Notes under the pieces: generated by a model
Databases searched by the model: none
Told to the model about the DNA's origin: nothing
What the model saw: only the letters and a program-made list of their open reading frames with translations
Part shown: piece after piece, positions 8,931 to 17,529 of the stretch
How the letters are laid out: the number at the start of each line of letters is the position of its first letter
Numbering within the stretch: the stretch's first letter is position 1
DNA from: Rhizorhabdus histidinilytica
GTDB lineage: Bacteria; Pseudomonadota; Alphaproteobacteria; Sphingomonadales; Sphingomonadaceae
DNA length: 64,000 bases
NCBI RefSeq assembly: GCF_900167915.1
Contig: NZ_FUYM01000001.1
Location: forward strand, 496,001 to 560,000
Direction of reading: 5' to 3'
Position numbers and translations under genes: made by a program

Positions 8931-10941
8931 TATAACCTCCCGGTCCAACCTCACGAAGACGCTCTATCAGATTGGCGAGCGCCTTATCATCAGGATTTTC
9001 TGCGGCCATCTTCTCGAACTCGGCCAACGCACCTTCATCTCCTGCATCATATCTACGGAAGATGTCTGTGAACTGTTGCACACGGGCTTCCGAAAAATCG
9101 AAGACGGGTTCGAACACTTCCATCGGGGTCGATCGGCCGGACACGGCGATCCGTCCGACCGGCCGGAAACAGCTCAGCGTCGACCGCTCGACCACGGTGT
9201 CGCTGACCAGCGTCTTGGTCTTGAGATATTTGTTGGCGCCCTCGAGCCGCGACGCGGTGTTCATCGAGTCGCCCAGCGCGGTGTACTGGATGCGGCCCTC
9301 GCCGCCGAAATTGCCGACGATCGCCTCACCGAAATGGACGCCGACGCGGGTGACGCCGATCGGCGGCACGCCTTCGGGGGCCTCGCGGCGGAACTGCTCG
9401 CCGGCCTCGTACATCGCCACCGCGCAGCGGACCGCGCGCTCGCAATCGTCGGGACGGCTGATCGGCGCGCCCCAGAAGGCGACGATGGCGTCGCCGACGA
9501 ACTTGTCGATCGTGCCGCCATGTTCGAGCACCGTCTCCGACAGCACGTCGAGATATTTGTTGAGCAGGAAGGCGACCATCTCCGGCTCGATCTGGTGGCT
9601 GAGCTTGGTGAAGCCCTCCAGATCGCTGAACAGCGCATAGATCTCGCGCTTCTCGCCGTGGAGCTGGAGCCGCTCCGGGTTCTTCATGATGTCCTTGGCG
9701 ATGTCGCCGGGGAGATATTTGCCGAGCGCCGATTGCGCGAAGTTGCGCTGTTCCGATCCGATGCCGCGCGCTGCGGTGCCGACCGCCGAATAGGCGAAGA
9801 CCCAGCCGATCAGCCAGCCGAACACCGGCAGTCCCTGCGTGTCGATGCCGTGGAACTGCCAGATGAACGGCACCGCCGCGATCGCGCCCGCCTGAACGAG
9901 CAGCAGCAGGCCGAGCTTCCAGATCTTCATGTTCGATACCGCCGTCAGCGCGCCGAGCGTGATCACGCTGAGCGCGATCAGCCACAGGCCCCAGCCGGGA
10001 ATTTTCCGCGGCATCACCTGATCGAGCATCTGCGCGAGCAGCGTCGCGTGGATCTCCAGCCCGATCGTCGTCTCGCCCTTGCGGATGCGCGAGGCGGGGG
10101 TGATGAACTGGTCGACGTCGGGAATGTCGCCGCCGATCATGATGTAGCGCCCCTCGATCTGAGGGCGGAACGCCTCGATCAGATCGGGATTGGCGATGAT
10201 CTCGATCGGGAATTTGTCGAAGACGGGCCGGTCCTCGAACTTGGGGAGCCGGTAGCGGATCGATCCCTGATAGGAGCGGAACTGGTGGTAGCCGCCGGTC
10301 AGCGAATTGGCCATCAGCGGCGGCAGCTCGGGCGGCTGGTTCGGCCAGCTGCGCATCACGCCGTCCTCGTCGGCAAGCAGGCGGATGCTCGTCGGATGGA
10401 CGTTGCCGGGCTTGGTCTGCCGCAGGAAGTCGCGCAGGAAATTCTCCTGGTCGAGCGTCATGAAGGTCGTGTTGGTCGCGTGCGAGGCAAAGCCCAGATA
10501 GGTCGGCGTCTTCATTGTCCGGAAGGCGTCGATCAGGATCTGATCCTCGGGCGTCGGCTGGTCGATAAGGATATCGATGCCGATCGCCTTGGGCTTCATC
10601 CGGTCGAGCGCGAGCAGCCCCTTGGCCAGCATCGACCGGTCGAGCGGCGACCGGCGGCCGGTAAGGCGCAGCGTGTCCTCGGTGAAGGTCACCATCGCGA
10701 TGCGCGGATCGGTCTCGACATGCGGGCTGGCGAGCAGCAGGCGCACGTCGAACAGCGCGCGCTCGGCATCCTTGGCCAGGATCACGTTCCAGCTGTAGCG
10801 GGCGAAGGCGAGGCCGAGGATCAGGAAGATGGCGGTAACGACGAGTCGCGTCGCACCGATCTGTTTCAGCGTCTTGCGAAAGACCGGCCCGAAAGCCAGG
10901 ATACGCGCCGCCAGTGACGCGCCTTCGCCGCTACCCGCCAT
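8914..10941 (-). CDS. CHASE2-domain class III adenylate/guanylate cyclase
   Basis: A 675-aa membrane protein. A first transmembrane helix (about 32-48) leads into an extracytoplasmic CHASE2 sensor (about 55-310, with KAIGIDILIDQPTPED and GRYIMIGGDIPDVDQF). Three more helices (about 315-392) precede a cytoplasmic class III cyclase domain. The metal-binding aspartates are visible in YALFSDLEGFT (D440) and VGDAIVAFWG (D484), and the transition-state region in YTALGDSMNTASRLEG, so the enzyme should be active and make cAMP or cGMP. The start at 10941 follows GGGGA; a longer open reading frame extends upstream but runs antisense to rmuC. It is co-transcribed with the FecR gene. Confidence 0.9.
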   Translation of the reverse strand: MAGSGEGASLAARILAFGPVFRKTLKQIGATRLVVTAIFLILGLAFARYSWNVILAKDAERALFDVRLLLASPHVETDPRIAMVTFTEDTLRLTGRRSPLDRSMLAKGLLALDRMKPKAIGIDILIDQPTPEDQILIDAFRTMKTPTYLGFASHATNTTFMTLDQENFLRDFLRQTKPGNVHPTSIRLLADEDGVMRSWPNQPPELPPLMANSLTGGYHQFRSYQGSIRYRLPKFEDRPVFDKFPIEIIANPDLIEAFRPQIEGRYIMIGGDIPDVDQFITPASRIRKGETTIGLEIHATLLAQMLDQVMPRKIPGWGLWLIALSVITLGALTAVSNMKIWKLGLLLLVQAGAIAAVPFIWQFHGIDTQGLPVFGWLIGWVFAYSAVGTAARGIGSEQRNFAQSALGKYLPGDIAKDIMKNPERLQLHGEKREIYALFSDLEGFTKLSHQIEPEMVAFLLNKYLDVLSETVLEHGGTIDKFVGDAIVAFWGAPISRPDDCERAVRCAVAMYEAGEQFRREAPEGVPPIGVTRVGVHFGEAIVGNFGGEGRIQYTALGDSMNTASRLEGANKYLKTKTLVSDTVVERSTLSCFRPVGRIAVSGRSTPMEVFEPVFDFSEARVQQFTDIFRRYDAGDEGALAEFEKMAAENPDDKALANLIERLREVGPGGYSALDK

Positions 10942-11064
10942 AGAATCCCCCAATATGCCCCGCCGCGATATTACCCGCTGCGGCGGCGATGGGAAGCGGC
11001 GAGTTAGCTTGCAATCCGTGCCGGTCCGGGGCAGGGTTCCCATTCTGTTCCAGAAGGATGCTCC

Positions 11065-12402
11065 ATGTCGCCGATCGTTGCCCTTGCCTTGCCCGTCTGC
11101 CTGCTGATCGGGCTCGCGATCGGCTGGCTGGTGCGCGGCCGGCTGCTGGCGAGCGGGGCCGAGGATGCCGCCGGGCTGCGTCGCGCGCTCGACACCGCGC
11201 GCGACGCGCTCGCCCGGTCGGAGGCCGATCGGGCGGGGCTCGCCGCCGAGCGGCAGGCGCGGACCGAGGCGTTCGAAGCGCAGATTCGCCAGCTCCAGGA
11301 GGCGAAGGAGCAGCTCGCGGCCCAGTTCGCCGAGGTCGGCGGCAAGCTGCTCGATCAGGCCCAGCGCCAGTTCCTCGAACGCGCCGACCAGCGCTTCCAT
11401 CAGGCGGGCGAGAAGAGCGAGGCGCAGTTGAAGGCGCTGCTCAACCCGGTCGAGACGACGCTCAAGCGCTATGAGGAAGGGCTTCAGCGGGTCGAGAAGG
11501 AACGGGTCGACAGCTATGCCGGCCTGCGCGAGGCGGTCGAGCTGGTCCGCCAGGGGCAGGGGCAGGTGCGCGACGAGGCCGCCCGGCTGGTCAACGCGCT
11601 GCGCGCCAGCCCCAAGGCGCGCGGGCGCTGGGGCGAGCAGTCGCTGCGCAACGTGCTCGAACAGGCGGGCCTGTCGCCCTATGCCGATTTCGCGACCGAG
11701 GTATCGGTCGACACCGAGGACGGCCGGCTGCGGCCCGACGTCGTCGTCCGCCTGCCCGGCGGGCGCAAGCTGATCGTCGACGCCAAATGTTCGTTCAACG
11801 CCTACATGGACGCGAGTGAGGAGGTTGACGAGGCGGCCCGAGCGACCCTGCTCAAGGCGCATGCGGCGGCGCTGCGCACCCATGCCAGCCAGCTCGGCCA
11901 GAAGAGCTATTGGGACCGCTTCGGCGAGGCGGCCGATTATGTCGTGATGTATATTCCCGGCGAGCATTTCCTGTCGGCGGCGATGGAGCAGGATCCCGAG
12001 CTGTGGGACTGGGCGCATCAGCGCCGTGTGCTGATCGCGACGCCGATCAACCTCGTCGCGCTCGCCCGCACCATCGCCAGTGTCTGGCGGCAGGAGAAGA
12101 TGGCGGAGGAGGCGCGCGCGATCGGCCGGCTCGGCAAGGAGATGTACGAACGGCTGTCGACCGCAGCGGGCCATCTGCGCCGGGTCGGCGGCGGGCTCAA
12201 CAGCGCAGTCGAGAATTACAACAAATTCGTGTCGAGCTTCGAGGGCCGCGTCCTCGTCACCGGACGGAAGTTCCGCGAGCTCAACGTCGAGACCGGCGAC
12301 AAGGAGATCGATGAGCTGGGCGCGATCGAGACACGCGCCAGCGAGCCGTCGGTCGATCTGCTGGCGTCGCCCGAAGGCGGCGAGCCGGGTCTGCCGAACT
12401 GA
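11065..12402 (+). CDS. rmuC: DNA recombination protein RmuC
   Basis: A 445-aa protein. One N-terminal membrane helix (VALALPVCLLIGLAIGWLV) is followed by a long coiled coil (about 30-140, rich in Ala, Glu, Arg and Gln). The RmuC nuclease-like core follows, with GRWGEQSLRNVLEQAGL, LRPDVVVRLPGGRKLIVDAKC and TPINLVALARTIASVWRQE. RmuC limits inversions at short repeats and is a membrane-tethered PD-(D/E)XK-like protein. A putative Shine-Dalgarno AGAAGGA precedes the ATG. It is divergent from the cyclase gene with about 120 nt between them. Confidence 0.93.
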   Translation: MSPIVALALPVCLLIGLAIGWLVRGRLLASGAEDAAGLRRALDTARDALARSEADRAGLAAERQARTEAFEAQIRQLQEAKEQLAAQFAEVGGKLLDQAQRQFLERADQRFHQAGEKSEAQLKALLNPVETTLKRYEEGLQRVEKERVDSYAGLREAVELVRQGQGQVRDEAARLVNALRASPKARGRWGEQSLRNVLEQAGLSPYADFATEVSVDTEDGRLRPDVVVRLPGGRKLIVDAKCSFNAYMDASEEVDEAARATLLKAHAAALRTHASQLGQKSYWDRFGEAADYVVMYIPGEHFLSAAMEQDPELWDWAHQRRVLIATPINLVALARTIASVWRQEKMAEEARAIGRLGKEMYERLSTAAGHLRRVGGGLNSAVENYNKFVSSFEGRVLVTGRKFRELNVETGDKEIDELGAIETRASEPSVDLLASPEGGEPGLPN

Positions 12403-12422
12403 CGCGGGCGCGGTGACCGGCG

Positions 12423-12881
12423 ATGGCCCTGGCGGAGAACAAGCCGGACCATTGGCTGTCGCTGCGGATCGTCTGGGCGGCGCTGATCGTCGCGACGCTG
12501 GCCTTCGCCTGGATTTCCGCCACCGAATATTGGCGCCGCGACGCGATACTGCGCGGCGGCCGCGAGCTTTCGGCGCGGGTGGTGGCGCAGTATCGCAGCG
12601 ACCCGTCGCCGCTGGCGAGCTGCTCGCTGCGGATCGAGTTCCGCGACCGGACGATGGCCTTCCAGGACGGCCTGCCGATCGCCTGCGACGACCTGGCCGA
12701 CTATCCGGTCGGCCGCCGCTTCGCGATCGTCGCGAACATGGCGCGCGGCGACTGGATGCCCGCCGGCCAGGGCCGCTTCCCGCCGGCGATCTTCGGCGTG
12801 GTGGCGGGGCTGGTCGGATTGGGCCTCGCCGCGATCCACACGCTGCGGATGCGGGCGCAGCCGGATAGCGAGGTTTATTGA
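12423..12881 (+). CDS. Small two-helix membrane protein of unknown function
   Basis: A 152-aa protein starting 20 nt after rmuC. One transmembrane helix lies near the N-terminus (LRIVWAALIVATLAFAWIS) and one near the C-terminus (PPAIFGVVAGLVGLGLAAIHTL). A beta-rich extracytoplasmic loop between them carries two Cys (SCSLRIEF, PIACDDL) that could pair. The topology resembles DUF3592-type proteins, but I cannot assign a function. It probably shares the rmuC transcript. Confidence 0.7.
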   Translation: MALAENKPDHWLSLRIVWAALIVATLAFAWISATEYWRRDAILRGGRELSARVVAQYRSDPSPLASCSLRIEFRDRTMAFQDGLPIACDDLADYPVGRRFAIVANMARGDWMPAGQGRFPPAIFGVVAGLVGLGLAAIHTLRMRAQPDSEVY

Positions 12882-12889
12882 TTTCATAG

Positions 12890-13037
12890 TCGTCCTTGCG
12901 GAGGCAGGGGCCCCATGTCTCTCACCAGCCAGATGGCATTTGAGAAGACGACAGACATGGATGCCGGCCTTCAGCCCTTGGCTGAAGTTTATCCCGAGCG
13001 CCTGCCTTGCAGGCAGTCGAGGGGCTGGCATGACGAT
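12890..13037. repeat. ~148-bp complex extragenic repeat, copy A
   Basis: It contains nested inverted repeats: CCATGTCT...AGACATGG, CTTCAGCCcttGGCTGAAG and GCCTGCcttGCAGGC. It is the reverse complement of 42226-42374 with high identity over the whole length. There is no coding potential. It fills most of the gap before the glutathione transferase gene. Confidence 0.85.
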
Positions 13038-13085
13038 CAATGAGGCGATTAAGCTAGGGTCCGAACATCTCGAATGGAGACCATC

Positions 13086-13790
13086 ATGGCCGATCTTTCC
13101 GCCTTCCCGATCACCCGGCGCTGGCCGGCCGAGCATCCCGACCGCATCCAGCTCTATTCGCTCAACACACCCAATGGCGTGAAGGCGTCGGTCATGCTGG
13201 AGGAGACGGGGCTTCCCTATGAGCCGCACCTCGTCGACATCACCGCGGACCAGAGCCACACGCCCGAATTCCTCTCGCTCAACCCGAACGGCAAGATTCC
13301 GGCGATCATCGATCCGGACGGACCCGGCGGGCGGCCGCTCGGCCTGTTCGAATCGGGGGCGATCCTGATCTACCTCGCGGACAAGAGTGGCAGGTTCATC
13401 GCCGCCGATCCGGCGCTGCGCTACGAGACGATCCAGTGGGTGTTCTTCCAGAATGCCGGGATCGGTCCGATGTTCGGCCAGGTCGGCTTCTTCAACAAAT
13501 TCGCGGGCAAGGACTATGAGGACAAGCGCCCGCTGCAGCGCTACGTCGCCGAGTCGAAGCGGCTGCTCGGCGTGCTCGAACGGCGACTCGACGGCCGCGA
13601 CTGGATCATGGGGGCGGAGTACAGCATCGCCGACGTCTCGACGCTCGGCTGGGTCCGCAACCTGATCACCTTCTACGAGGCGCGCGATCTCGTCGACTAT
13701 GACAGCCTGAAGAACGTCCCCACCTGGCTCGACCGCGGCCTCGCCCGCCCGGCGGTGCAGCGCGGGCTGGAGATTCCGAAGCGGATTTGA
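13086..13790 (+). CDS. Glutathione S-transferase, YfcG/Ure2p-like (Nu class)
   Basis: A 234-aa cytosolic protein. The N-terminal thioredoxin fold has the LNTPNGVKASVMLEETGLPYE start with the TPNG loop typical of YfcG-type enzymes, the cis-Pro region NPNGKIPAII and the glutathione-contact motif FESGAILIYLA. The C-terminal helical domain contains MGAEYSIADVSTLGWV. These enzymes act as glutathione-dependent disulfide reductases. I choose the ATG at 13086 because GGAGA lies 5 nt upstream; an ATG 12 nt earlier lacks a site. It follows the 148-bp repeat and converges on a TonB-C-like gene. Confidence 0.9.
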   Translation: MADLSAFPITRRWPAEHPDRIQLYSLNTPNGVKASVMLEETGLPYEPHLVDITADQSHTPEFLSLNPNGKIPAIIDPDGPGGRPLGLFESGAILIYLADKSGRFIAADPALRYETIQWVFFQNAGIGPMFGQVGFFNKFAGKDYEDKRPLQRYVAESKRLLGVLERRLDGRDWIMGAEYSIADVSTLGWVRNLITFYEARDLVDYDSLKNVPTWLDRGLARPAVQRGLEIPKRI

Positions 13791-13800
13791 CATTCGGACT

Positions 13801-13833
13801 CGTTCCTTCCCTGCTGAGGGTTGGGAGGGAACG
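13801..13833. terminator. Hairpin between convergent genes
   Basis: CGTTCCTTCCC (13801-13811) pairs with GGGAGGGAACG (13823-13833) with one mismatch. It lies between the 3' ends of the glutathione transferase and TonB-C-like genes. There is no T-tract, so termination is only suggested. Confidence 0.4.
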
Positions 13834-13835
13834 GC

Positions 13836-14534
13836 TCATCTCGGCGAGAACATAAGCGAAAATCCGCTCAGATTGGGGCGCCAGCTAAGCGAAACCAGTC
13901 CCCTGTCATTCTGGATGTCGGCAGGAAGCCGAAACCGGGAAACCTTCATCAGCTGCTTGCAAAGGCGTTTGTCGAAAACGCTGTTGCCGGACGAAGCCGT
14001 GATAGTGCAATTGGTGGCCTTTCCGAGGTCATCGGCCTCGATTACGGCCTGCACCGATCCCGTGTTTTTTCCGTGCATGTTCGAACGTATCCATTTCAGG
14101 TCGAGCCAGCCATCCTGATGAACGGCCTCAATCCTCGGTGTGGGAGCTTTGCGGGGCCCGGCGGGTGAATTGCCCAGTTTCCATGAGATCGATACGCTAT
14201 CGAGAATATTTCCGTGCCGATTGCTGAAAGCGCGATACTTAGCCCTTCTCATAAGCAGATCGCACGTCCCCTCATCGAGGAGTGGAAAGCCACTGGAAAG
14301 TTGCGCTGTACACGAAATCGGCTTGCCTGAAGGTTCGACCTCCAGTTGAGCGACAACCTTCCCCTCCAGCCCCAGCCGCGCGGCGGATGGAGGATAATCG
14401 TCCGCTCCGATCCATTGATCTTCGTCCACCCTCTGCGGAGAGCCGAGCGGCTCTGCCACAGCGGCGAGCGGAATAACCAGCGCGCCCGTGATCAGGATTG
14501 AGATTCTGGCGAGAAGGCTGATCTCGATACCCAC
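13836..14534 (-). CDS. Secreted protein with two TonB-C-like domains
   Basis: A 232-aa protein starting at a GTG (14534) behind a G-rich Shine-Dalgarno. The signal peptide (ISILITGALVIPLAAVAEP) has no proline-rich spacer after it, unlike classical TonB. Two tandem TonB C-terminal-like repeats are visible: YPPSAARLGLEGKVVAQLEV with a Cys pair and SSGFPLLDEGTC, then GSVQAVIEADDLGKATNC with SSGNSVFDKRLC. Each holds two Cys spaced for a disulfide. It probably works in the periplasm rather than as the energising TonB. GC content is lower than that of its neighbours. Confidence 0.65.
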   Translation of the reverse strand: MGIEISLLARISILITGALVIPLAAVAEPLGSPQRVDEDQWIGADDYPPSAARLGLEGKVVAQLEVEPSGKPISCTAQLSSGFPLLDEGTCDLLMRRAKYRAFSNRHGNILDSVSISWKLGNSPAGPRKAPTPRIEAVHQDGWLDLKWIRSNMHGKNTGSVQAVIEADDLGKATNCTITASSGNSVFDKRLCKQLMKVSRFRLPADIQNDRGLVSLSWRPNLSGFSLMFSPR

Positions 14535-14744
14535 TGTTCGACCCCCCGACGTTCATCGATATCGGCAATGCTTTTGCACCATCGCTCGGATGAATAAGCG
14601 AGACATGATCCTATGGGGCAAGCTGTGACGGAAGACCACGGCGCCTGTCCATTGTGGATCAAAAGCGCTGCCAGTTCACGAGCGATGCGGGCCGAAATCC
14701 CGAACTATCGAAACGGAAGTGCTACTGCCGACGACGGAAGACGC

Positions 14745-15485
14745 TCATAGCGTGACCCCAATCCGCGCCGAAACCCGCCGTCCGGCGTCGGCGGCGATCG
14801 GGCCGGTGGCGATGCGGTGGCCGTGCCAGGTGTCGGTCAGGTCGACGCCGACCGTGAACGGACCTATGACATAGTCGACGCGCAGCGCCGCGTCGGTGTA
14901 GCGGCCGTGCGGGCGGAGGCGGGCGGAGCGGACGGGGTCGTGGGACGTGCCGCTCGACCGGCCGACCTGCGCGACGACCGTGACCGGCGTCCCGACGATC
15001 GCGACCGCGGCGCTGGCGGCGAGGTAGAGATTGTCGCCGCCGATCGCATCCTGCTTCGGAGCGTAGAGGCCGAACAGGTCGAGCTGGACGGGACCGATCG
15101 TCGTCCCCGCGCCGCCGCCCAGCTCGACATAGTTGCCGCCGCCATGGCCGGGGAAGGCGTGGTGGCTGATCTGGGCGTCGGCCCGGATCGCGCCGAAGTC
15201 CTTTCGATAGACGATCGCGCTGTCGATGCCGGCCGCGGCGCCGTCGTGCCGCGCGCTATGGCGCAATGTCGTGCCCGCGACCGAGACCGAAAGGCCGTCG
15301 GCGGGTTGCAGCGACAGCCGCGCGCTCGCCGCCGGACGGCCGTCGCTCCAGCTCAGCCCGCGACGGCGCTCGTCGCTGGTCAGCGTGGCGGAGAGCGAGG
15401 GCGACCAATCCGCCGCCCGCGCCGCCTGCATCGCCTGGCCCCCAAGCAGCAGGCCGGAAAGGATCGTGGCTGCCCGGAGACGCAC
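14745..15485 (-). CDS. TorF-family outer-membrane porin-like protein
   Basis: A 246-aa beta-barrel candidate. The GTG start (15485) comes 2 nt after the stop of the preceding gene. The signal peptide is LRAATILSGLLLGGQAMQAARA. The mature start SATLTSDERRRGLSWSDGRPAA is characteristic of the TorF/Gcw_chp family, and alternating-residue strands (GLSVSVAGTTLRHSA, YVELGGGAGTTIGPVQLDLFGLY, ALRVDYVIGPFTVGVDLT) continue to the end. The family forms small outer-membrane barrels of poorly known substrate. A much longer open frame reaching 17462 is antisense artefact. It is coupled to a small exported protein. Confidence 0.75.
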   Translation of the reverse strand: MRLRAATILSGLLLGGQAMQAARAADWSPSLSATLTSDERRRGLSWSDGRPAASARLSLQPADGLSVSVAGTTLRHSARHDGAAAGIDSAIVYRKDFGAIRADAQISHHAFPGHGGGNYVELGGGAGTTIGPVQLDLFGLYAPKQDAIGGDNLYLAASAAVAIVGTPVTVVAQVGRSSGTSHDPVRSARLRPHGRYTDAALRVDYVIGPFTVGVDLTDTWHGHRIATGPIAADAGRRVSARIGVTL

Positions 15486-15487
15486 GA

Positions 15488-15925
15488 TCAGCTCGCGTTC
15501 GGCCGCGCGGCGGCCTCGAGTTCGGCGAGCAGGGTCGCGCGGTCGCGCTCGACCACCGCCAGGACATGGCGGCGCACCTCGTCGCCACGCTCGGCGACCT
15601 GGCGCTCGATCGCCTTCTTCGCCGCGGAGCAGGTGCCGGGCTGGCTGCCCTTGAGCTGCAGTCCGGTGTCGACGACGCGGCTGAGTCCGTCGGCGCCGCC
15701 CAGCCTGCGTTCGACGGCCACCCGTGCGATCCAGGCACAGCGGACGACCCCGCCGGTCCGTGTCGGCGGCGACATCCCGGTCTGGCGGGTGCTGAGCGCG
15801 GTGGTCGCCCGATAGTCGATCGTCACGGGCGAGCCGCGATGCTCGATCGTCGTGCGATGGAGATGGCCTCCATCCGCGCCCGCCAGGGATGCGGTCAGCG
15901 CCCCCAAAAGCATCATCATGGTCAT
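15488..15925 (-). CDS. Small exported protein of unknown function
   Basis: A 145-aa protein. A short hydrophobic N-terminus (MTMMMLLGALTASLAGADG) fits a signal peptide. Two Cys (RCAWIA and GTCSAAK) could form a disulfide. The C-terminal half is strongly helical and charged (KKAIERQVAERGDEVRRHVLAVVERDRA). GGAGA precedes the ATG at good spacing. It is followed after 2 nt by the TorF-like porin gene, so the two likely act together in the envelope. I do not recognise a family. Confidence 0.65.
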   Translation of the reverse strand: MTMMMLLGALTASLAGADGGHLHRTTIEHRGSPVTIDYRATTALSTRQTGMSPPTRTGGVVRCAWIARVAVERRLGGADGLSRVVDTGLQLKGSQPGTCSAAKKAIERQVAERGDEVRRHVLAVVERDRATLLAELEAAARPNAS

Positions 15926-16039
15926 TGCATTCTCCTGCTTGCGTCGCCCTTGTTCGGGCGATCGCGACAGCCGAGGTATGACCGCTGTGTTGCTGGTCCT
16001 TTGCTGGGCGGCGACATTTGCCGCCGCCGCCCGCCGGGA

Positions 16040-17425
16040 TCAGTGAGCGCCGGGCGGGACCGGGCCATAGTCGGTCGGGTCGTTGGCGGTGACCGACAGC
16101 AGCGCCGTCCAGGCGGCGACGTTCTGCCGGAGCTGCACCGGATCGACCTTGTCGAGCGTGTCGTCGGGCGTGTGGTGGAGGTCGAAATAGCGGGTGCCGT
16201 CCTGGCCCAGCTCGATTACCGGGATGCCGAGCTTCTGGATCTCGGAGATGTCCGATCCCGACGCGTCGCCGTTCCGGGGCGCAAGCTGGATGCCGAGCGG
16301 AGCAAGCGCCGCGGCCAGCGGCTTCATGGCAGGCAGGGCGGCCTCGGCGACCGATGTCTGGAAGCGCCAGATGCGGTCGGCGCCGAAATCGGACTCGGCG
16401 AGCAGGTGGTGCTTCTCGCCCTTGTGCTTCTCGCGATAGGCGGCGCCGCCGAACAGGCCGATCTCCTCCGATCCGAACCAGACGACGCGGATCGTGCGCA
16501 GCGGCTGCCCGGCATCCATGATCCGCTTGGCGGCCGCGGTGGTGATCGCGACGCCGGCCGCATCGTCGATCGCCCCGGTGCCCTGGTCCCAGCTGTCGAG
16601 ATGCCCGCCGACCAGCACGATCCCGGCATCGGGATCGCGGCCCGGCACCTCGGCAATGACGTTGCCCGACAGGCGCTTGCCGGCCATCCGGGCCGTCGCC
16701 TTGAGCGCCACCGTCACCGGCTTGCCGCGCTTCAGCACCCGTTCGAGCTGATCGGCGTCGGGATTGGCGAGCGCCAGCGCCGGAATCGGCTGCGCGCCGT
16801 CGCTCCAGCTTTGCGAGCCGGTGTGCGGCGCGCGGTGATGGTCGGTGCCGATCGAGCGGATCAGGATCGCGGCGGCGCCGAGCTTGGAGGCGACCGAGGG
16901 GCCTTCGCGGCGGACCTTGCCGACCGTGCCGTAATGCGATCCGTCCTGGGTCACCGCCATGCGGTGGGTGAGGAAGACGATCTTGCCCTTCACCGCCGCG
17001 GGATCGGCTGCCTTGAGCGAATCGAGGCTGTCGAAGCCGATCACCTCGGCGGTCAGCCCCTTGGTCGGCGTCGCGGCGCTGTTGCCGAGCGCGGTGAGGA
17101 CGAGCGGCTGCGGATAGGGGGCGACGATCGCGGCGCTCGCCTCGCCGCGCTCCCAATAGGGAACCTCGAACGGCTCGATGCGGACGTTGGAGAAGCCGAG
17201 CGCCTTGAGCCGGGCGACCGCCCAGTCGCGGGCGCGCGCCTCGGCATCGCTGCCGGCGAGCCGGGGGCCGATCTCGGTGGTGAGGCCTTCGGTGATGTCC
17301 CAGGCGACGGTGTCGGTCAGCGCCGCATCGCGCAGCGCGGCGGTTTCTTCCGGCTTGGCCTGGGCGAGGAGCGGGGAGGAAAGGGCGGCGGAGGCGGCGA
17401 GCGCCAGCAACGAAATTTTCTTCAT
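16040..17425 (-). CDS. Exported M28-family zinc metallopeptidase
   Basis: A 461-aa protein. The Sec signal peptide is MKKISLLALAASAALSSPLLAQA. A PA-type insert is suggested at about 130-240. The M28 core carries the metal ligands and acid/base in GGHLDSWDQGTGAIDDAAG, GSEEIGLFGG, ESDFGADR and FDLHHTPDDTLDKVD. This fits a periplasmic or secreted di-zinc aminopeptidase or carboxypeptidase. I choose the ATG at 17425 (MKKIS) because the signal peptide begins there. It stands alone, divergent from ettA. Confidence 0.9.
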   Translation of the reverse strand: MKKISLLALAASAALSSPLLAQAKPEETAALRDAALTDTVAWDITEGLTTEIGPRLAGSDAEARARDWAVARLKALGFSNVRIEPFEVPYWERGEASAAIVAPYPQPLVLTALGNSAATPTKGLTAEVIGFDSLDSLKAADPAAVKGKIVFLTHRMAVTQDGSHYGTVGKVRREGPSVASKLGAAAILIRSIGTDHHRAPHTGSQSWSDGAQPIPALALANPDADQLERVLKRGKPVTVALKATARMAGKRLSGNVIAEVPGRDPDAGIVLVGGHLDSWDQGTGAIDDAAGVAITTAAAKRIMDAGQPLRTIRVVWFGSEEIGLFGGAAYREKHKGEKHHLLAESDFGADRIWRFQTSVAEAALPAMKPLAAALAPLGIQLAPRNGDASGSDISEIQKLGIPVIELGQDGTRYFDLHHTPDDTLDKVDPVQLRQNVAAWTALLSVTANDPTDYGPVPPGAH

Positions 17426-17529
17426 GGGGTTGGTTGCTAACCGCCCGCTCCCCATTTGCCAATTGTCGTGTCGTCGGTTAGTGGCGGCGGCAAATCCCAG
17501 CCCTTGACGTTCGATGAGGTTCGCGCCCG

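Noticed and set aside
10942-12174. Upstream extension of the CHASE2 cyclase frame
   Set aside because: It lies wholly antisense to rmuC; the true start at 10941 has a ribosome site and begins just before the first membrane helix.
15486-17462. Upstream extension of the TorF porin frame
   Set aside because: It is out of frame with the M28 peptidase and the 145-aa gene, both of which have clear signal peptides and motifs.
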